Source of the DNA: JAAYKT01 sp964408955
GTDB lineage: Bacteria > Bacillota > Clostridia > Lutisporales > Lutisporaceae
DNA length: 64,000 nucleotides
Reading direction: 5' to 3'
Assembly: GCA_964408955.1 (NCBI GenBank)
Contig: CAYPBK010000007.1
Span: 1 to 64,000 of the forward strand
Position 1 is the stretch's first letter; each line of letters opens with the position of its first letter. The notes under the pieces were generated by a model. That model did not search any database. It was not told the DNA's origin and saw only the letters and a list, made by a program, of their open reading frames with translations. A program made the translations under genes and the position numbers. This document shows, piece by piece, positions 35,001 through 43,795 of this stretch.

Positions 35001-35490
35001 AGAATCAAAGGATGACGAATTCTACTTTAACGGAACAGACTTAGTAGGATTAGATGAAAACTCACTGCTTAAACCCGGCGTCAAAGCAGCTGTAATGAGC
35101 TTTGTTGATGGCGAAGGCGAAGAAGCAAGTGAAGCACCGGCAAATGTTGAAGCTGTTGTTGCTGAAGCAGGTACAAAGGTTACATTTACTGTACCTAAAG
35201 ACTCTGCCGAAACAATGACTCCCGCTTTCAAAATGGAAAAGGTAGTTGTAACATTCTTAGCCTCTGACACTAAAGTAGAAAACTACACAGTTAAACTAGT
35301 ATCCGGAACTAATGTACCGGAAGGCGGAATAGCTGAATATGGTGTCTTGGCAAAGAACGAAGAGGTATGGGAAATGACTTCAAACAACCCCCAAACTTTC
35401 ATGACAGCAGGTACTTGGAATCTTTCCGTTGAGGTTGTAAAAGCTAACGGAAACAGACAAGTTATTGATATAGTATTAGTAGTAGAATAA
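32011..35490 (+). CDS. Large S-layer-type protein with Ig-like repeats B, probable main S-layer
   Basis: A 1159-residue secreted protein. The ATG at 32011 gives a textbook signal peptide (MSKRILAVVLAFALVFSTFT, cleaved after AFA) and has GAGGAGG upstream. An in-frame GTG at 31918 would add 31 charged residues ahead of it and is less likely. The SLH-like N-terminal ~210 residues match those of the preceding gene. Tandem Ig-like modules follow, with cores such as ISFDKALDFETAADVENY, VTFNKKVTKESAEDLDNY and VTFTKSLNKATAEDLANY. It ends in an all-beta domain. Codons are strongly biased (GCA, GAA, AAA, ACA), more than its neighbour, as expected for a very abundant protein. A terminator follows. Confidence 0.9.
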   Translation: MSKRILAVVLAFALVFSTFTVAFADEAVSSDVKALAGIGMLIGDGNGVTVEYAETIPSRLQSAILFLRLRGLESEAVAFEGEENFSDAKDYAWAEGKAIMAYLKAHPELGWIGDAGEFMPGKKINEQSYYKVLLEALGYKQNTGTVVGDFDFAEVFEFAKSVGLEPENLESFTIDNLAKATIAALKLKTVDGKLLVEVLIENGKIDKEAAIENGLYEEAIAADVKSVKAIGNTVVEVEFEEEVDARFAENEANYEIAGLDIKAASLAGEEKVRLETSAMTAGKLYTLKINEGEVKFTGVAKVSGAPAIEKVESADIEEVVISFDKALDFETAADVENYAIAGIEVLKAEVDGKEVTLTTEGLVARKQYTVKVTNVKSVDGGLLKSASKSFYTRPDATAPTVKGEVDVQTNQRLVVTFNKKVTKESAEDLDNYTITAGTEELAILEAIWDSEDEDSVELTTEVQAANKRYEISVSNISDQTKAQNIMKKTVKKSFYGKREDTIAPSFQGINVVSRNHIEVSFSDASRFDETTVLDVNNYTLTKSSEDYAVDNAEKISYKNGVYKVLLTVADLDLGSYNLAIVDIADEFDNVMKEVKRVFSVSRDSFASASVSGYEISDVDTIKVTFTKSLNKATAEDLANYTFDSSIGAPIKAKYEDKVVTLTTAKFVEGKEYKLTIKGVEDLAGNVLNQSFKFIAKKGTVDKETPKLVDIYSVNEYVVAVVFDEAVEYSAGTVLNLSPELQLKAKAYAEDKTVIEFSAAALDEAVKLNAVNGYTIAAGSLTGIKDKAGNAFNVAEANLGDYVIYGNDSEAEAPEVLSIAQINGTTFQVTMSKNVIIKNSAPIAGWTVVYDDSDVKDVVNFVKSSKISESTEYVSFNLSVILTDEHGIAAKNLDKENETYFYVEYEDTEKPYIVDVVAVNRNTVEVEYSEELKADAIGSYIIKNADEDIKTSIANSASLKSNGKVVKLTLTTPLEGRYDYRLIIGSVAAQDLAGNTAEESKDDEFYFNGTDLVGLDENSLLKPGVKAAVMSFVDGEGEEASEAPANVEAVVAEAGTKVTFTVPKDSAETMTPAFKMEKVVVTFLASDTKVENYTVKLVSGTNVPEGGIAEYGVLAKNEEVWEMTSNNPQTFMTAGTWNLSVEVVKANGNRQVIDIVLVVE

Positions 35491-35504
35491 GCTAGTAATG
35501 CTGA

Positions 35505-35693
35505 AGTTATAGCAAGTATGAAGGAAACAAAGCAAAAGATGCGGAACCAATCAAAATTATATATGAAAAAGACCCAGCAATGCTCCTTGACAACTTCATA
35601 ACTGCTATGACACAGTATTATAAAAGCGCGGGATTACAACCCCGCGCTTTTTTTTATATGTCATGCCAGCCAATATTTCCTCGTTTTATTTAA
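35505..35693 (+). pseudogene. Possible 3' remnant of a lost gene
   Basis: After the S-layer stop, an open frame without a usable start reads SYSKYEGNKAKDAEPIKIIY and then EKDPAMLLDNFITAMTQYYK. It runs through the terminator hairpin. The stretch looks protein-like in composition, but I do not recognise it. It may be the tail of a deleted gene, or of an earlier longer S-layer reading frame. Confidence 0.3.
35622..35655 (+). terminator. Terminator after S-layer-type gene B
   Basis: GC-rich stem AAAAGCGCGGG, 8-base loop, complement, then eight T. It lies about 130 bases after the stop and may serve both converging genes. Confidence 0.93.
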
Positions 35694-37209
35694 CCACAAC
35701 AATAACAAAACCATCAATTTTTATTTGCTCATCAGGTTTGATCTTTAAGCTAAAAGTTAAGCTGTTTGCATCCTTAGGTATTTTAAAATTCATAGATATT
35801 TGCTTCCATTTATATTGCAAATCAAATTTATCAAATCCGTAAGTTTCATTACCGGCTCTTACGACAATCTCCATATTCTCTTTAGCTGTAATTTTCCTAG
35901 CCCAGAATCTTATGCTTACGGTCCTGTCCTTCAAACCTTTATCATTCAAAAGAGGAGTTAAATTAGCCCTTATGCCCCCATCGATTGAAAGATTATTTTC
36001 TAAATAAAGAGATGTGCCGGAATCTCTAAAATCAACCGTCATGATATTACTTATAATATTGTCCTTAGCCCATAAGACATTAAACCTGTCATAATAGCCT
36101 TTGGTCGTCAACTGAAAATTCCTATCAAAAAGTTGCTCATATGCTGCATTTTCATAGATCTTAGTGAACTGCTGGTTGGGCTTCAAAGTCTCACTACTTT
36201 TGCTTTCCTCATAGCCTGCCTTTGAAACAGAAATAAGGGATTGCCTTTCCTTTATCTTGCTGCCTTTATACTTCACACTCATCGTTATTTTATAATTATT
36301 ATTTTCAAATACCTCCATTGAAAAGCTGTCATTCCTGCTGCTAAAAAGCGTATTGCTTCCGCTGACCACCTTCCATGTTATCTCGTTTATTAAATGATAT
36401 GGGTCGTTTTTCTCCCTATCGTAGCTTACATACAGCCTTTTCCCTTGATTTGTATTTTTAACTGCAACTTTAAAATCAGTGTCAAGTATCTCCATATCTA
36501 CATCCTCAATCATAAGAACATCCCCATAATCTCTAAGTTTTAAAGAAACAATAACACCTTTTGCTATCTCCTCCCGCTCCTTTAAACTTGGATATAGATT
36601 AATAATTCTGTTTTTTACTCTAACAGGGTCAACTAATGTTACATTCTCTTCACCTTTAGCAACGGATAAAAAGCTTTCCACAGCATTTTTGTAATCAGCA
36701 ACGGTTTCATAAATCCTGCCTAAGTTGTAATAGTATTCTACAGCAGGCAGCATCTCAACGGCTTGCTTCTGGTATTCCAACGCTTTTTCATAATCCTTCT
36801 CATAAAAAGCGCTCACCGCCGCATTGTTATAGGCCGTTGCATTATCCGATTCATATATCACCGATGATGTAAAGCTATCCTTGGCTTTATCGTACTCTTT
36901 CAGCTTGTACTGGCTCATACCCATAATAAAATAGGCATAGGATTTTTGATCGGGATATAATGAATCCGTTATAAGAAGCTTTGCGAATTCATCAATAGTC
37001 TCTTGATATTTGCCTTCCTTATAAAGCTTGTCCGCATCCAGGGTAGCGGTAATAGACCTGCCTAAAATCCAAGGATTCAGGGGAGATGAATCACCGTTGG
37101 ATTTTGGAAGCCTCATATATAAGAATTGGCTATAAATATTTGCAGTAGAAATGCCAATAATCAAAATCAAAGTAAATAACGCAGCTTTTTCAAAGGTAAG
37201 CTTTGACAA
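35686..37209 (-). CDS. Membrane-anchored TPR protein
   Basis: A 507-residue protein with one N-terminal membrane helix (FEKAALFTLILIIGISTANIY) and an external body. Residues ~60-190 hold tandem tetratricopeptide repeats (LYKEGKYQETIDEFAKLL, YFIMGMSQYKLKEYDKAKDSF, AVSAFYEKDYEKALEYQKQAV, YYNLGRIYETVADYKNAVESF). The middle is beta-rich. The last ~130 residues resemble a carbohydrate-binding jelly-roll (GYYDRFNVLWAKDN...WKQISMNFKIPKDANSLTF). Start is TTG with GGAGGTG upstream. Converging on the S-layer gene, it may have a surface-assembly role, but that is inferred only from position. Confidence 0.8.
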   Translation of the reverse strand: MSKLTFEKAALFTLILIIGISTANIYSQFLYMRLPKSNGDSSPLNPWILGRSITATLDADKLYKEGKYQETIDEFAKLLITDSLYPDQKSYAYFIMGMSQYKLKEYDKAKDSFTSSVIYESDNATAYNNAAVSAFYEKDYEKALEYQKQAVEMLPAVEYYYNLGRIYETVADYKNAVESFLSVAKGEENVTLVDPVRVKNRIINLYPSLKEREEIAKGVIVSLKLRDYGDVLMIEDVDMEILDTDFKVAVKNTNQGKRLYVSYDREKNDPYHLINEITWKVVSGSNTLFSSRNDSFSMEVFENNNYKITMSVKYKGSKIKERQSLISVSKAGYEESKSSETLKPNQQFTKIYENAAYEQLFDRNFQLTTKGYYDRFNVLWAKDNIISNIMTVDFRDSGTSLYLENNLSIDGGIRANLTPLLNDKGLKDRTVSIRFWARKITAKENMEIVVRAGNETYGFDKFDLQYKWKQISMNFKIPKDANSLTFSLKIKPDEQIKIDGFVIVVVK

Positions 37210-37419
37210 AACTACACCTCCATAACCTTTGTCACTATTATTTTATACTAGGCTTGTAAAACAATCAAATGTTAAAATTCAGTATCAATTTATAGAACTA
37301 TCCCTACTCATCCCTTAATTATGATAAAATATAAGTATATGTTGAAAGTTTGAAACATTTTTACTTTGTTGACGTATATATTTATATGATTATGCTTTAT
37401 GCTCAAAGGAGATTTGATG

Positions 37420-38706
37420 ATGAAAAAGAAAAAAACTATATTGACCATTATAGCAATTATATTAATAATCCCAGCTGTCTTTAGTGTCAGGTACGTCCTA
37501 GCAATGAAAAACAAGCCTCAGACAGTTAATATTGACAGCATTGCAAAAAAAGATTTATCCGTATCCATATCTGTATCCGGCACTATTGAGCCAAATGATT
37601 TTCATGAAATATATCTTTCTCCAACCCAAAAAGTATTTGAAGTATATGTGAAGGAAAATCAGGAAATAGAAAAAGGGGACAAACTGATAAAGCTTGATAT
37701 AACAGATTTAGAATATAGTCTTAAAAAAGGTCAACTGGCAATGGAGCTGTCACAAAAAGATCTGGAGGACATCAAAAATAACGAAAGCAGCAAAACCAGG
37801 CTCTCCTTGGAGAACTCCGTGAAGCAAGGAGAATTAAGCTTGGAAAGTGCACAGCTTAGATATGAGGATGCTTTAGGTAAGCTGGAGCAAAATCAAAAGC
37901 TTTATGATTTAGGTCATATTTCAAAGGACGAAATAAGAAGCCTTGAAATGACTTTAAAGGATTTGGATAATAATGTTATAAATGCTGAAATTTTGTTGAA
38001 CAATGCCAAGCTGGCTCTTGAGGATTATTTAGACAGCGAAAACAGCATTTTCAGGCAGGAAAAGCAAATTGAAATTTCTAAAACAGATTTGGATAATCTT
38101 AAAAGAAACATAGCAAACAGTTTATTAAAATCAGATATAAAAGGTACTGTTGTTAAAATTGATGCCAAGCAAAACCAATACCCTAACCAGGGCGACAAAA
38201 TTACCATCCATGATTTATCCTGTTATAAGCTTAAAGTAAAGGTAAACCAATATGATGCCGTCGGTTTGGAAGAAGGTCAGGAAGCAATCATTAAAGTAAA
38301 AGGCTTGAATAAGGAATACAAAGGTAAGGTTGAAAAGATAGCGAGAACGGCGGTTATTGACATGTCCGGTTCTAATATAGAAACAAAAATAGAAGCTGAA
38401 ATCATCATTGATAATCCCGATGAAAAAATCAAGGTAGGCTATGAGGCTGATGCAGAAATATTTATAGACAGCAGGCAGGATGCATTAGCCGTTAGCTTTG
38501 ATTCATTGCTTACAGACGAAAAAGGCAAGAAATTTCTCTATGTTGCAGAAGATAATATAGTGAAAAAGAAATATGTGGAGACTGGCATTGAATCAGATTT
38601 TGATATAGAGATATTATCCGGTATTAAGGAAGGTGAATCCTATATAATAAACCCACCGTCGGACCTTAAAGAAGGTGAAACAATCACAGTAAACGGGGGT
38701 ATATAA
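37420..38706 (+). CDS. HlyD/MacA-type periplasmic-adaptor-like protein
   Basis: A 428-residue efflux adaptor (membrane fusion protein) with an N-terminal anchor (KKKKTILTIIAIILIIPAVFSV), a lipoyl-like half-domain around FEVYVKENQEIEKGDKLIKLDI, a long coiled-coil hairpin (about 110-240) and a beta-barrel (KLKVKVNQYDAVGLEEGQ). The ATG at 37420 is eight bases from AAAGGAG. It is followed at once by an ABC ATPase and then a TolC-like gene, but no FtsX-type permease is present. Related Gram-positive sets export antimicrobial peptides or lipids. Confidence 0.9.
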   Translation: MKKKKTILTIIAIILIIPAVFSVRYVLAMKNKPQTVNIDSIAKKDLSVSISVSGTIEPNDFHEIYLSPTQKVFEVYVKENQEIEKGDKLIKLDITDLEYSLKKGQLAMELSQKDLEDIKNNESSKTRLSLENSVKQGELSLESAQLRYEDALGKLEQNQKLYDLGHISKDEIRSLEMTLKDLDNNVINAEILLNNAKLALEDYLDSENSIFRQEKQIEISKTDLDNLKRNIANSLLKSDIKGTVVKIDAKQNQYPNQGDKITIHDLSCYKLKVKVNQYDAVGLEEGQEAIIKVKGLNKEYKGKVEKIARTAVIDMSGSNIETKIEAEIIIDNPDEKIKVGYEADAEIFIDSRQDALAVSFDSLLTDEKGKKFLYVAEDNIVKKKYVETGIESDFDIEILSGIKEGESYIINPPSDLKEGETITVNGGI

Positions 38707-38707
38707 T

Positions 38708-39394
38708 TTGATAATAAATATTGAAAACCTTGTGAAAATATATGATACAGGAAAAATTCAAGTAAAAGCTCTTGATAAAGTAAATCTGAAGGTTGATAAA
38801 AATGAGTATGTAGCAATTATGGGCGCCTCAGGCTCCGGTAAATCCACTCTAATGAACATAATCGGGTGCCTTGATAGAATGACATCGGGGAGCTATATAT
38901 TGGACGATGAAGATGTTACAAAGCTAAATGACCTTAAGCTGGCGGAGATAAGAAATAAAAAAATCGGCTTTGTCTTTCAATCCTTTAACCTCCTCCCCCG
39001 ATTAACTGCTCTGAAAAATGTGGAGCTGCCCATGATGTATGCGGGAATACCTGCTCACCAAAGAATGCAAAGGGCAAAGGAGGCAATGGAAAAGGTAGGT
39101 CTCGGTGACAGGATGCATCATAAGCCTAATGAGCTTTCCGGAGGGCAAAAACAACGAGTAGCTATAGCCAGAGCGCTGGTAAACAACCCCGCAATAATTT
39201 TGGCGGACGAGCCCACGGGTAATTTGGACTCCAAATCCAGTATAGAGATCATGGATATCTTTAGAAGCTTAAATGAAGAAGGTGTAACAATAGTAATGGT
39301 AACCCATGAGCCTGATTTGGCAGCACTGGCTAAGAGAAATGTCGTCTTTAAAGACGGAGAAATAATAGAGGACCGTAAAACGGAGCAAGCCTGA
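38708..39394 (+). CDS. MacB/LolD-type ABC transporter ATP-binding protein
   Basis: A 228-residue ATPase of the MacB/LolD/FtsE class. Walker A is GASGSGKS, the signature is LSGGQKQR, and Walker B is IILADEPTGNLDS. The H-loop is VTHEPD. The start is TTG two bases after the adaptor's stop, with GGGGGT as ribosome site, so the two are coupled. MacB-class ATPases in Firmicutes normally have a separate permease gene directly downstream; here the next gene is TolC-like instead. Confidence 0.94.
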   Translation: MIINIENLVKIYDTGKIQVKALDKVNLKVDKNEYVAIMGASGSGKSTLMNIIGCLDRMTSGSYILDDEDVTKLNDLKLAEIRNKKIGFVFQSFNLLPRLTALKNVELPMMYAGIPAHQRMQRAKEAMEKVGLGDRMHHKPNELSGGQKQRVAIARALVNNPAIILADEPTGNLDSKSSIEIMDIFRSLNEEGVTIVMVTHEPDLAALAKRNVVFKDGEIIEDRKTEQA

Positions 39395-39447
39395 GATCAT
39401 TAAGGCAGCCTCTATGTATATAACAAATTTAAAGGAGAGTGATTTTA

Positions 39448-40635
39448 ATGAAATATAGAATACTTGCATTATTTTTAATATTTACATTGCTATTTGGCAC
39501 AGCAGCTTATGGGGATATACATAAAAGCTATAGCTTTGAGGAAGCGGTAAAAATAGCGCTGGACAACTCACCGGAACTAAAAGAGCTGGAAGTAACCATT
39601 AAAAAAGCTTCCGACTACTTTGATTTTCTGGATTCCCATACACCGTCAACTGTAAAACTAATATCAAATAGAAATGAATATATTACAAATAACGTAAACC
39701 CCTATATGGAATTGGAGAAAGCCTATACCAATTTAAAAATAGCAAGAGCGGGCAAAGATGATATTAAGAAAAATATCCAATTAGGGCTAAGAGAAATACT
39801 AATTGGTATAGAAAAAGCAGAAATGGCAGTAAAGGAAACACAAATAAATAAGAAGCTTTTGAATAATCAACTGGCGCTATTGGAAATACAAAATGATGAA
39901 GGCATGATAAGCAAAAATGATTACAATAACAAAAAAAGAGAGCTTAAAGATAATATTAAAAAGCTGGATGATGTGGATAAAGCAGTAGACGCAGTTTATC
40001 ATCAGCTTAATATGCTTCTTGGGAGGAAAGACGATAAGGATATCACAATTAAGCTTGATGATACAAAAATACCTTTAGAAAAGCTTGATTTGGAACAAAT
40101 CAAAAAAGATTTTATAAAGTATAGTGATAATTCTACAGTCAGCATCCCATCTTCTGGATCTTTAAAAAACCTTGAAACAGATAAAAACCTCAGTAAGCTT
40201 CGTTTCAACCTTATAGATGAATATTTTGAAAAATACCTTGAAAAAAAATACGATACGGATAAATTAAATAAAGATGAAGAAAAATGGATTGATGACGTGT
40301 ATGAACCGGCGAAAAAAGAATATGAAGCCGCCAATAAGAAGTATAGCAACGCTTTAACAAAATTTGATAAAACCTTTGATGACATGATAGAGGATATTAA
40401 GGACCTTTATGATGACATAGAAGACATAAAAATAGAAATAGCAGATGAGAAAATCAATAAATCAATATATAAAATTAAATACGATGCGGGCTTGATGTCA
40501 AAAATTGAATACGAAAGCTTGAGAGAAAATATTGTTATTTTAGAGAATAACCTAAAGAAGGCTGAGCTTGACCTAAATCTTAGCTATGCCAAGCTCCTTA
40601 TCAACAGTAATTTGAAAAAGGTAGTTAAAGAATAA
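39448..40635 (+). CDS. TolC-like outer-membrane efflux family protein
   Basis: A 395-residue exported protein with signal peptide (KYRILALFLIFTLLFGTAAYG) and long amphipathic coiled-coil helices. SYSFEEAVKIALDNSPELKELEVTIKKA and the second-repeat helices (KINKSIYKIKYDAGLMSKIEYESLRENI) match the two-fold TolC/OEP family pattern. The middle (about 215-300) is lysine/aspartate-rich and differs from true TolC barrels. The ATG at 39448 is nine bases from AAAGGAG. In a single-membrane bacterium it cannot form the usual outer-membrane duct, so it probably acts as a wall-spanning or accessory part of the exporter. Confidence 0.82.
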   Translation: MKYRILALFLIFTLLFGTAAYGDIHKSYSFEEAVKIALDNSPELKELEVTIKKASDYFDFLDSHTPSTVKLISNRNEYITNNVNPYMELEKAYTNLKIARAGKDDIKKNIQLGLREILIGIEKAEMAVKETQINKKLLNNQLALLEIQNDEGMISKNDYNNKKRELKDNIKKLDDVDKAVDAVYHQLNMLLGRKDDKDITIKLDDTKIPLEKLDLEQIKKDFIKYSDNSTVSIPSSGSLKNLETDKNLSKLRFNLIDEYFEKYLEKKYDTDKLNKDEEKWIDDVYEPAKKEYEAANKKYSNALTKFDKTFDDMIEDIKDLYDDIEDIKIEIADEKINKSIYKIKYDAGLMSKIEYESLRENIVILENNLKKAELDLNLSYAKLLINSNLKKVVKE

Positions 40636-40685
40636 GAATGTTATTAAAAAAGGAAGAGGTAACCCTCTTCCTTTTTCATATGCTT

Positions 40686-41900
40686 CTACATATCAATAGG
40701 CACAGCCGTGTAATTCGCCTCTGCAGGTTGTTCTCCTATATTAATCATGTCCATAATGTCCTTTATTCTAATAGAATTGTTTTCATCTACCTGGGGAAGC
40801 TCTAATTCTATTTCATTATTGATATTCTTGATATCTGTTTTAAACTTCACTTCCAGTTTAATTATACCTTGAGCTTCTAGCTCTTCCTTACCTGTAACCT
40901 TGCTTATATCACTAAGGTCAAGGAAAAAGTTCATGCTTCCTTCTTCATATACAATATATCCTTCTTTGTTAACGCCATATTCAATAACAACACCTTTATC
41001 ACCTATGATTTTGACATCCTCTATTGAATCCATAAAAGCATTAAACATTTCTTTTGCAACAGGTATTTTTTCTTCCAGATTTGCAAATTGTGCTTCAATA
41101 ACCTCTTTCTCCGCTTGGCTCCCGCCAGCCATGTTAACAGCCATATCAGCTGCGAGGTCAACATATTCCTTAATAAATTCCAATACGTCCTTATCTTCCA
41201 TAAAATAATTAACAGCGTTTCTTACCAGACTTTTATACTGCGCATCATTGAGTCTGATCTCATAAATATTTAGTTTTTCTCCATAAAATAGCTTCATACC
41301 TTTGTATTTAACAACAGGAAATCCTATATTAAGGTTTTTAACTGCATTATCCGCTATGCTTTTGAATCTTGCCTCGCTGTTTATTGCAAAATCCAATAAC
41401 TCTTCAGAAATATTTAGGTTTTCACCGCTTTCAAATATTTCATTAAAATCATATACTATGTACTCTTTCATATTCACCGGTACAAAGCCCATCAAAATCT
41501 CCGGCAGCTTTATTATCTCCACTAGTTTAAAATTATCGTCGGATAAATCCCCGTCAACCCATATGGACATAGGAGCACCCATACTCATTCCCATAATATC
41601 AAAGCCGGCTTCAAAGTCCACCATTGCTTGAACCTTTGCTTTTGATTCATCCTGCTTCATCTTTTGATTGATTTTTAATGAAAAGGAATTAACCGCTTCT
41701 TTTATCATTTGATAATTTGCAGCTTCCTCTTCTGTAAAGCCCTCAATATCTAACGCAAGATTTATAACTGTATCACTTTCTAAAGAAGTGATATCCTGCG
41801 ATTTCTTAAAGGCATCATATAGCTTTATCTCGTCGTTATAACACCCTGTTAAAGATAAGATTAAGACCAGCACTAATGCTAAAATAGATAACTTTTTCAA
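40686..41900 (-). CDS. Lipoprotein of unknown function
   Basis: A 404-residue lipoprotein with signal peptide MKKLSILALVLVLILSLTGC (lipobox LTGC). The mature part alternates beta-strand and acidic helix segments and contains no motif I can name. The pattern of a Ser/Thr-rich early strand region (ITSLESDTVINLALDI) followed by KINQKMKQDESKAKVQAMVDF is seen in clostridial surface lipoproteins of LolA/LppX-like folds, so lipid or hydrophobic ligand binding is possible but unproved. It converges on the TolC-like gene and is monocistronic. Confidence 0.8.
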   Translation of the reverse strand: MKKLSILALVLVLILSLTGCYNDEIKLYDAFKKSQDITSLESDTVINLALDIEGFTEEEAANYQMIKEAVNSFSLKINQKMKQDESKAKVQAMVDFEAGFDIMGMSMGAPMSIWVDGDLSDDNFKLVEIIKLPEILMGFVPVNMKEYIVYDFNEIFESGENLNISEELLDFAINSEARFKSIADNAVKNLNIGFPVVKYKGMKLFYGEKLNIYEIRLNDAQYKSLVRNAVNYFMEDKDVLEFIKEYVDLAADMAVNMAGGSQAEKEVIEAQFANLEEKIPVAKEMFNAFMDSIEDVKIIGDKGVVIEYGVNKEGYIVYEEGSMNFFLDLSDISKVTGKEELEAQGIIKLEVKFKTDIKNINNEIELELPQVDENNSIRIKDIMDMINIGEQPAEANYTAVPIDM

Positions 41901-41986
41901 CTTTTCTCCTCCTTTTTTAGTTATTATATCTATTATATAACATTAGAAGGAGTATGTTAAGTATGGATTTAGCAATATTTAAGCTA

Positions 41987-43795
41987 TCATAGATTTATTT
42001 TTGGATCATCTAATATATTTAAAAAATGATTGACTATTTCCGTATCAAATTGGGTACCTTTACCCTTTATTAATTCTTCAATAGCCTCTTCCTTTGTCAA
42101 AGGCACTTCCCTGTATGGTCTGGAGCTCGTCATCGCATCATAGGCATCAGCAACAGCCATAATTTTAGCCAGCAAATTGATATTATCTCCCTGCAGCCTT
42201 TGGGGATAGCCTTTCCCATCAATTCTCTCATGATGCTGCAGCAAAACCTTTCGGCTGTCATATAAGAAATCCACATCTGATAATATCTCATAGCCTATGC
42301 TGGGATGCCTTTTTACAACCTCGAATTCCTCGTTCGTAAGCTTTCCTTGCTTATTCAAAATAGCCGGTGAAACACCTATTTTACCTATATCATGAAGAAG
42401 TGAAGCAAATTCCAAAGTGCTTATATCCTCAGGTTCTAAGTCCATAACTTTTGCAATTGCCAATGATATATCCGCAACGCGTTCACAATGCCCCCAGGTG
42501 TATTTATCATTTGCTTCTATTGCACTGGCAAGCGCTCGTACCGTTGATAAATAATTCGTTCTCAGCTCTTTCAAGATATTTGATAATTCTTTATTCATAT
42601 CTTCTTTTTCTATAGAGTAATTTTTTATCTTTAACGCCTGCTCCAAAATTTCCTCATTCATATCTGTCAATTCCGCTATATTCCTGCTCCTCTCATTTAT
42701 CAACTCGCGTAATGTATCCACCATTTCATTAAACTGCTCACCCAATACTACAAATTCATCCTTTGTCTCAATTTCTATTCTCTCGTTTAAATCCCCTTTA
42801 GAAATCTTATGCATAGTATTCATCATTTGCTGCAATGGCTTAGTGATAATTGCGGATAAAAGTGTCCCTACCAGAAATGCAAATAATATGCTGACAAAGG
42901 CAATTCTTAGAATATTATACTTTATAGGCTCTAATTGACCTTTCAAATCTAAAGGCATTATTCCGGCAAGCTTCCAGTTAGTGCCGGGCACGTCAATATA
43001 GCTTATAATACTTTCTTTGCCATCATAAATAAACGTTTTCGTTTCTTCGCCTGATGTAAATTGTTCACATAAATCCGGCTCATTACAAATATTTGACAAG
43101 AGCTTTGACTTATCCGGATGAGAAAAAATAACCCCGTTATCATCCATTAGCATTAAAAAGCCATTATCCCCAAAATATATATTATCAAATAGATTAGACA
43201 GTCGGTGGAGCTTGATATCCATACCTATTGCCCCTACTAATCTACCATCATTTTCTACAGCCCTGGCAACAGTCACTACTACACCGCCGATGTCTCCGGC
43301 ATCAAGATAAGGGGCTGTCCATATGGCTTTATCTCTCGCAGTCAAGGCTTTTTTATACCAATCCCTGGTACGGCAATCATAATTCTCGGGCATGGTAGGG
43401 TCTAATGGTGCAATAAAAAGAGAACCATCTTCATCAGGTCCAAAATATATCCATGCAATATAAGGGCTTCCTTTCATATAGCCCAACCATTGCTCCTGAA
43501 TACTTTTGAAATTTTCCGGAATAGTTCTTACCAGTCTGGGCTGGTTGGGTTCGTTTTGCCAATTTTTGATTTCCTCATCCAATGCCCAATAATTAACCAC
43601 ATACTCCATATCCGACAGAAATTTTACTAAAAAATAATCATTTGCATTCTTTAAAGCATCATAATTACTCTGCAAAGCTTGATTCATAATAATGTTTTTT
43701 GTATTGTTATAGGTCATAATACCTGTTGATGTAACGAGTATCAAAATTACCAGCAGCATGGTAAGAGTTATTTTGTTACGGATACTTATTTTCAT
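41987..43795 (-). CDS. dCache-HAMP-HD-GYP sensor, probable c-di-GMP phosphodiesterase
   Basis: A 602-residue membrane sensor. A first helix (about 7-27), an extracellular dCache ligand-binding domain with WYKKALTARDKAIWTAPYLDAG and GAIGMDIKL, a second helix near 290-310, a HAMP linker (ITKPLQQMMNTMHKISKGDLNERI), a coiled coil and a C-terminal HD-GYP domain are visible. HD-GYP residues are intact: HDIGKIG, HPSIG, HHERIDGKGYP. Such enzymes hydrolyse cyclic di-GMP. The ATG at 43795 has AGAAGG eight bases upstream. It is a single-gene unit; ligands of dCache domains are often amino acids. Confidence 0.94.
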   Translation of the reverse strand: MKISIRNKITLTMLLVILILVTSTGIMTYNNTKNIIMNQALQSNYDALKNANDYFLVKFLSDMEYVVNYWALDEEIKNWQNEPNQPRLVRTIPENFKSIQEQWLGYMKGSPYIAWIYFGPDEDGSLFIAPLDPTMPENYDCRTRDWYKKALTARDKAIWTAPYLDAGDIGGVVVTVARAVENDGRLVGAIGMDIKLHRLSNLFDNIYFGDNGFLMLMDDNGVIFSHPDKSKLLSNICNEPDLCEQFTSGEETKTFIYDGKESIISYIDVPGTNWKLAGIMPLDLKGQLEPIKYNILRIAFVSILFAFLVGTLLSAIITKPLQQMMNTMHKISKGDLNERIEIETKDEFVVLGEQFNEMVDTLRELINERSRNIAELTDMNEEILEQALKIKNYSIEKEDMNKELSNILKELRTNYLSTVRALASAIEANDKYTWGHCERVADISLAIAKVMDLEPEDISTLEFASLLHDIGKIGVSPAILNKQGKLTNEEFEVVKRHPSIGYEILSDVDFLYDSRKVLLQHHERIDGKGYPQRLQGDNINLLAKIMAVADAYDAMTSSRPYREVPLTKEEAIEELIKGKGTQFDTEIVNHFLNILDDPKINL

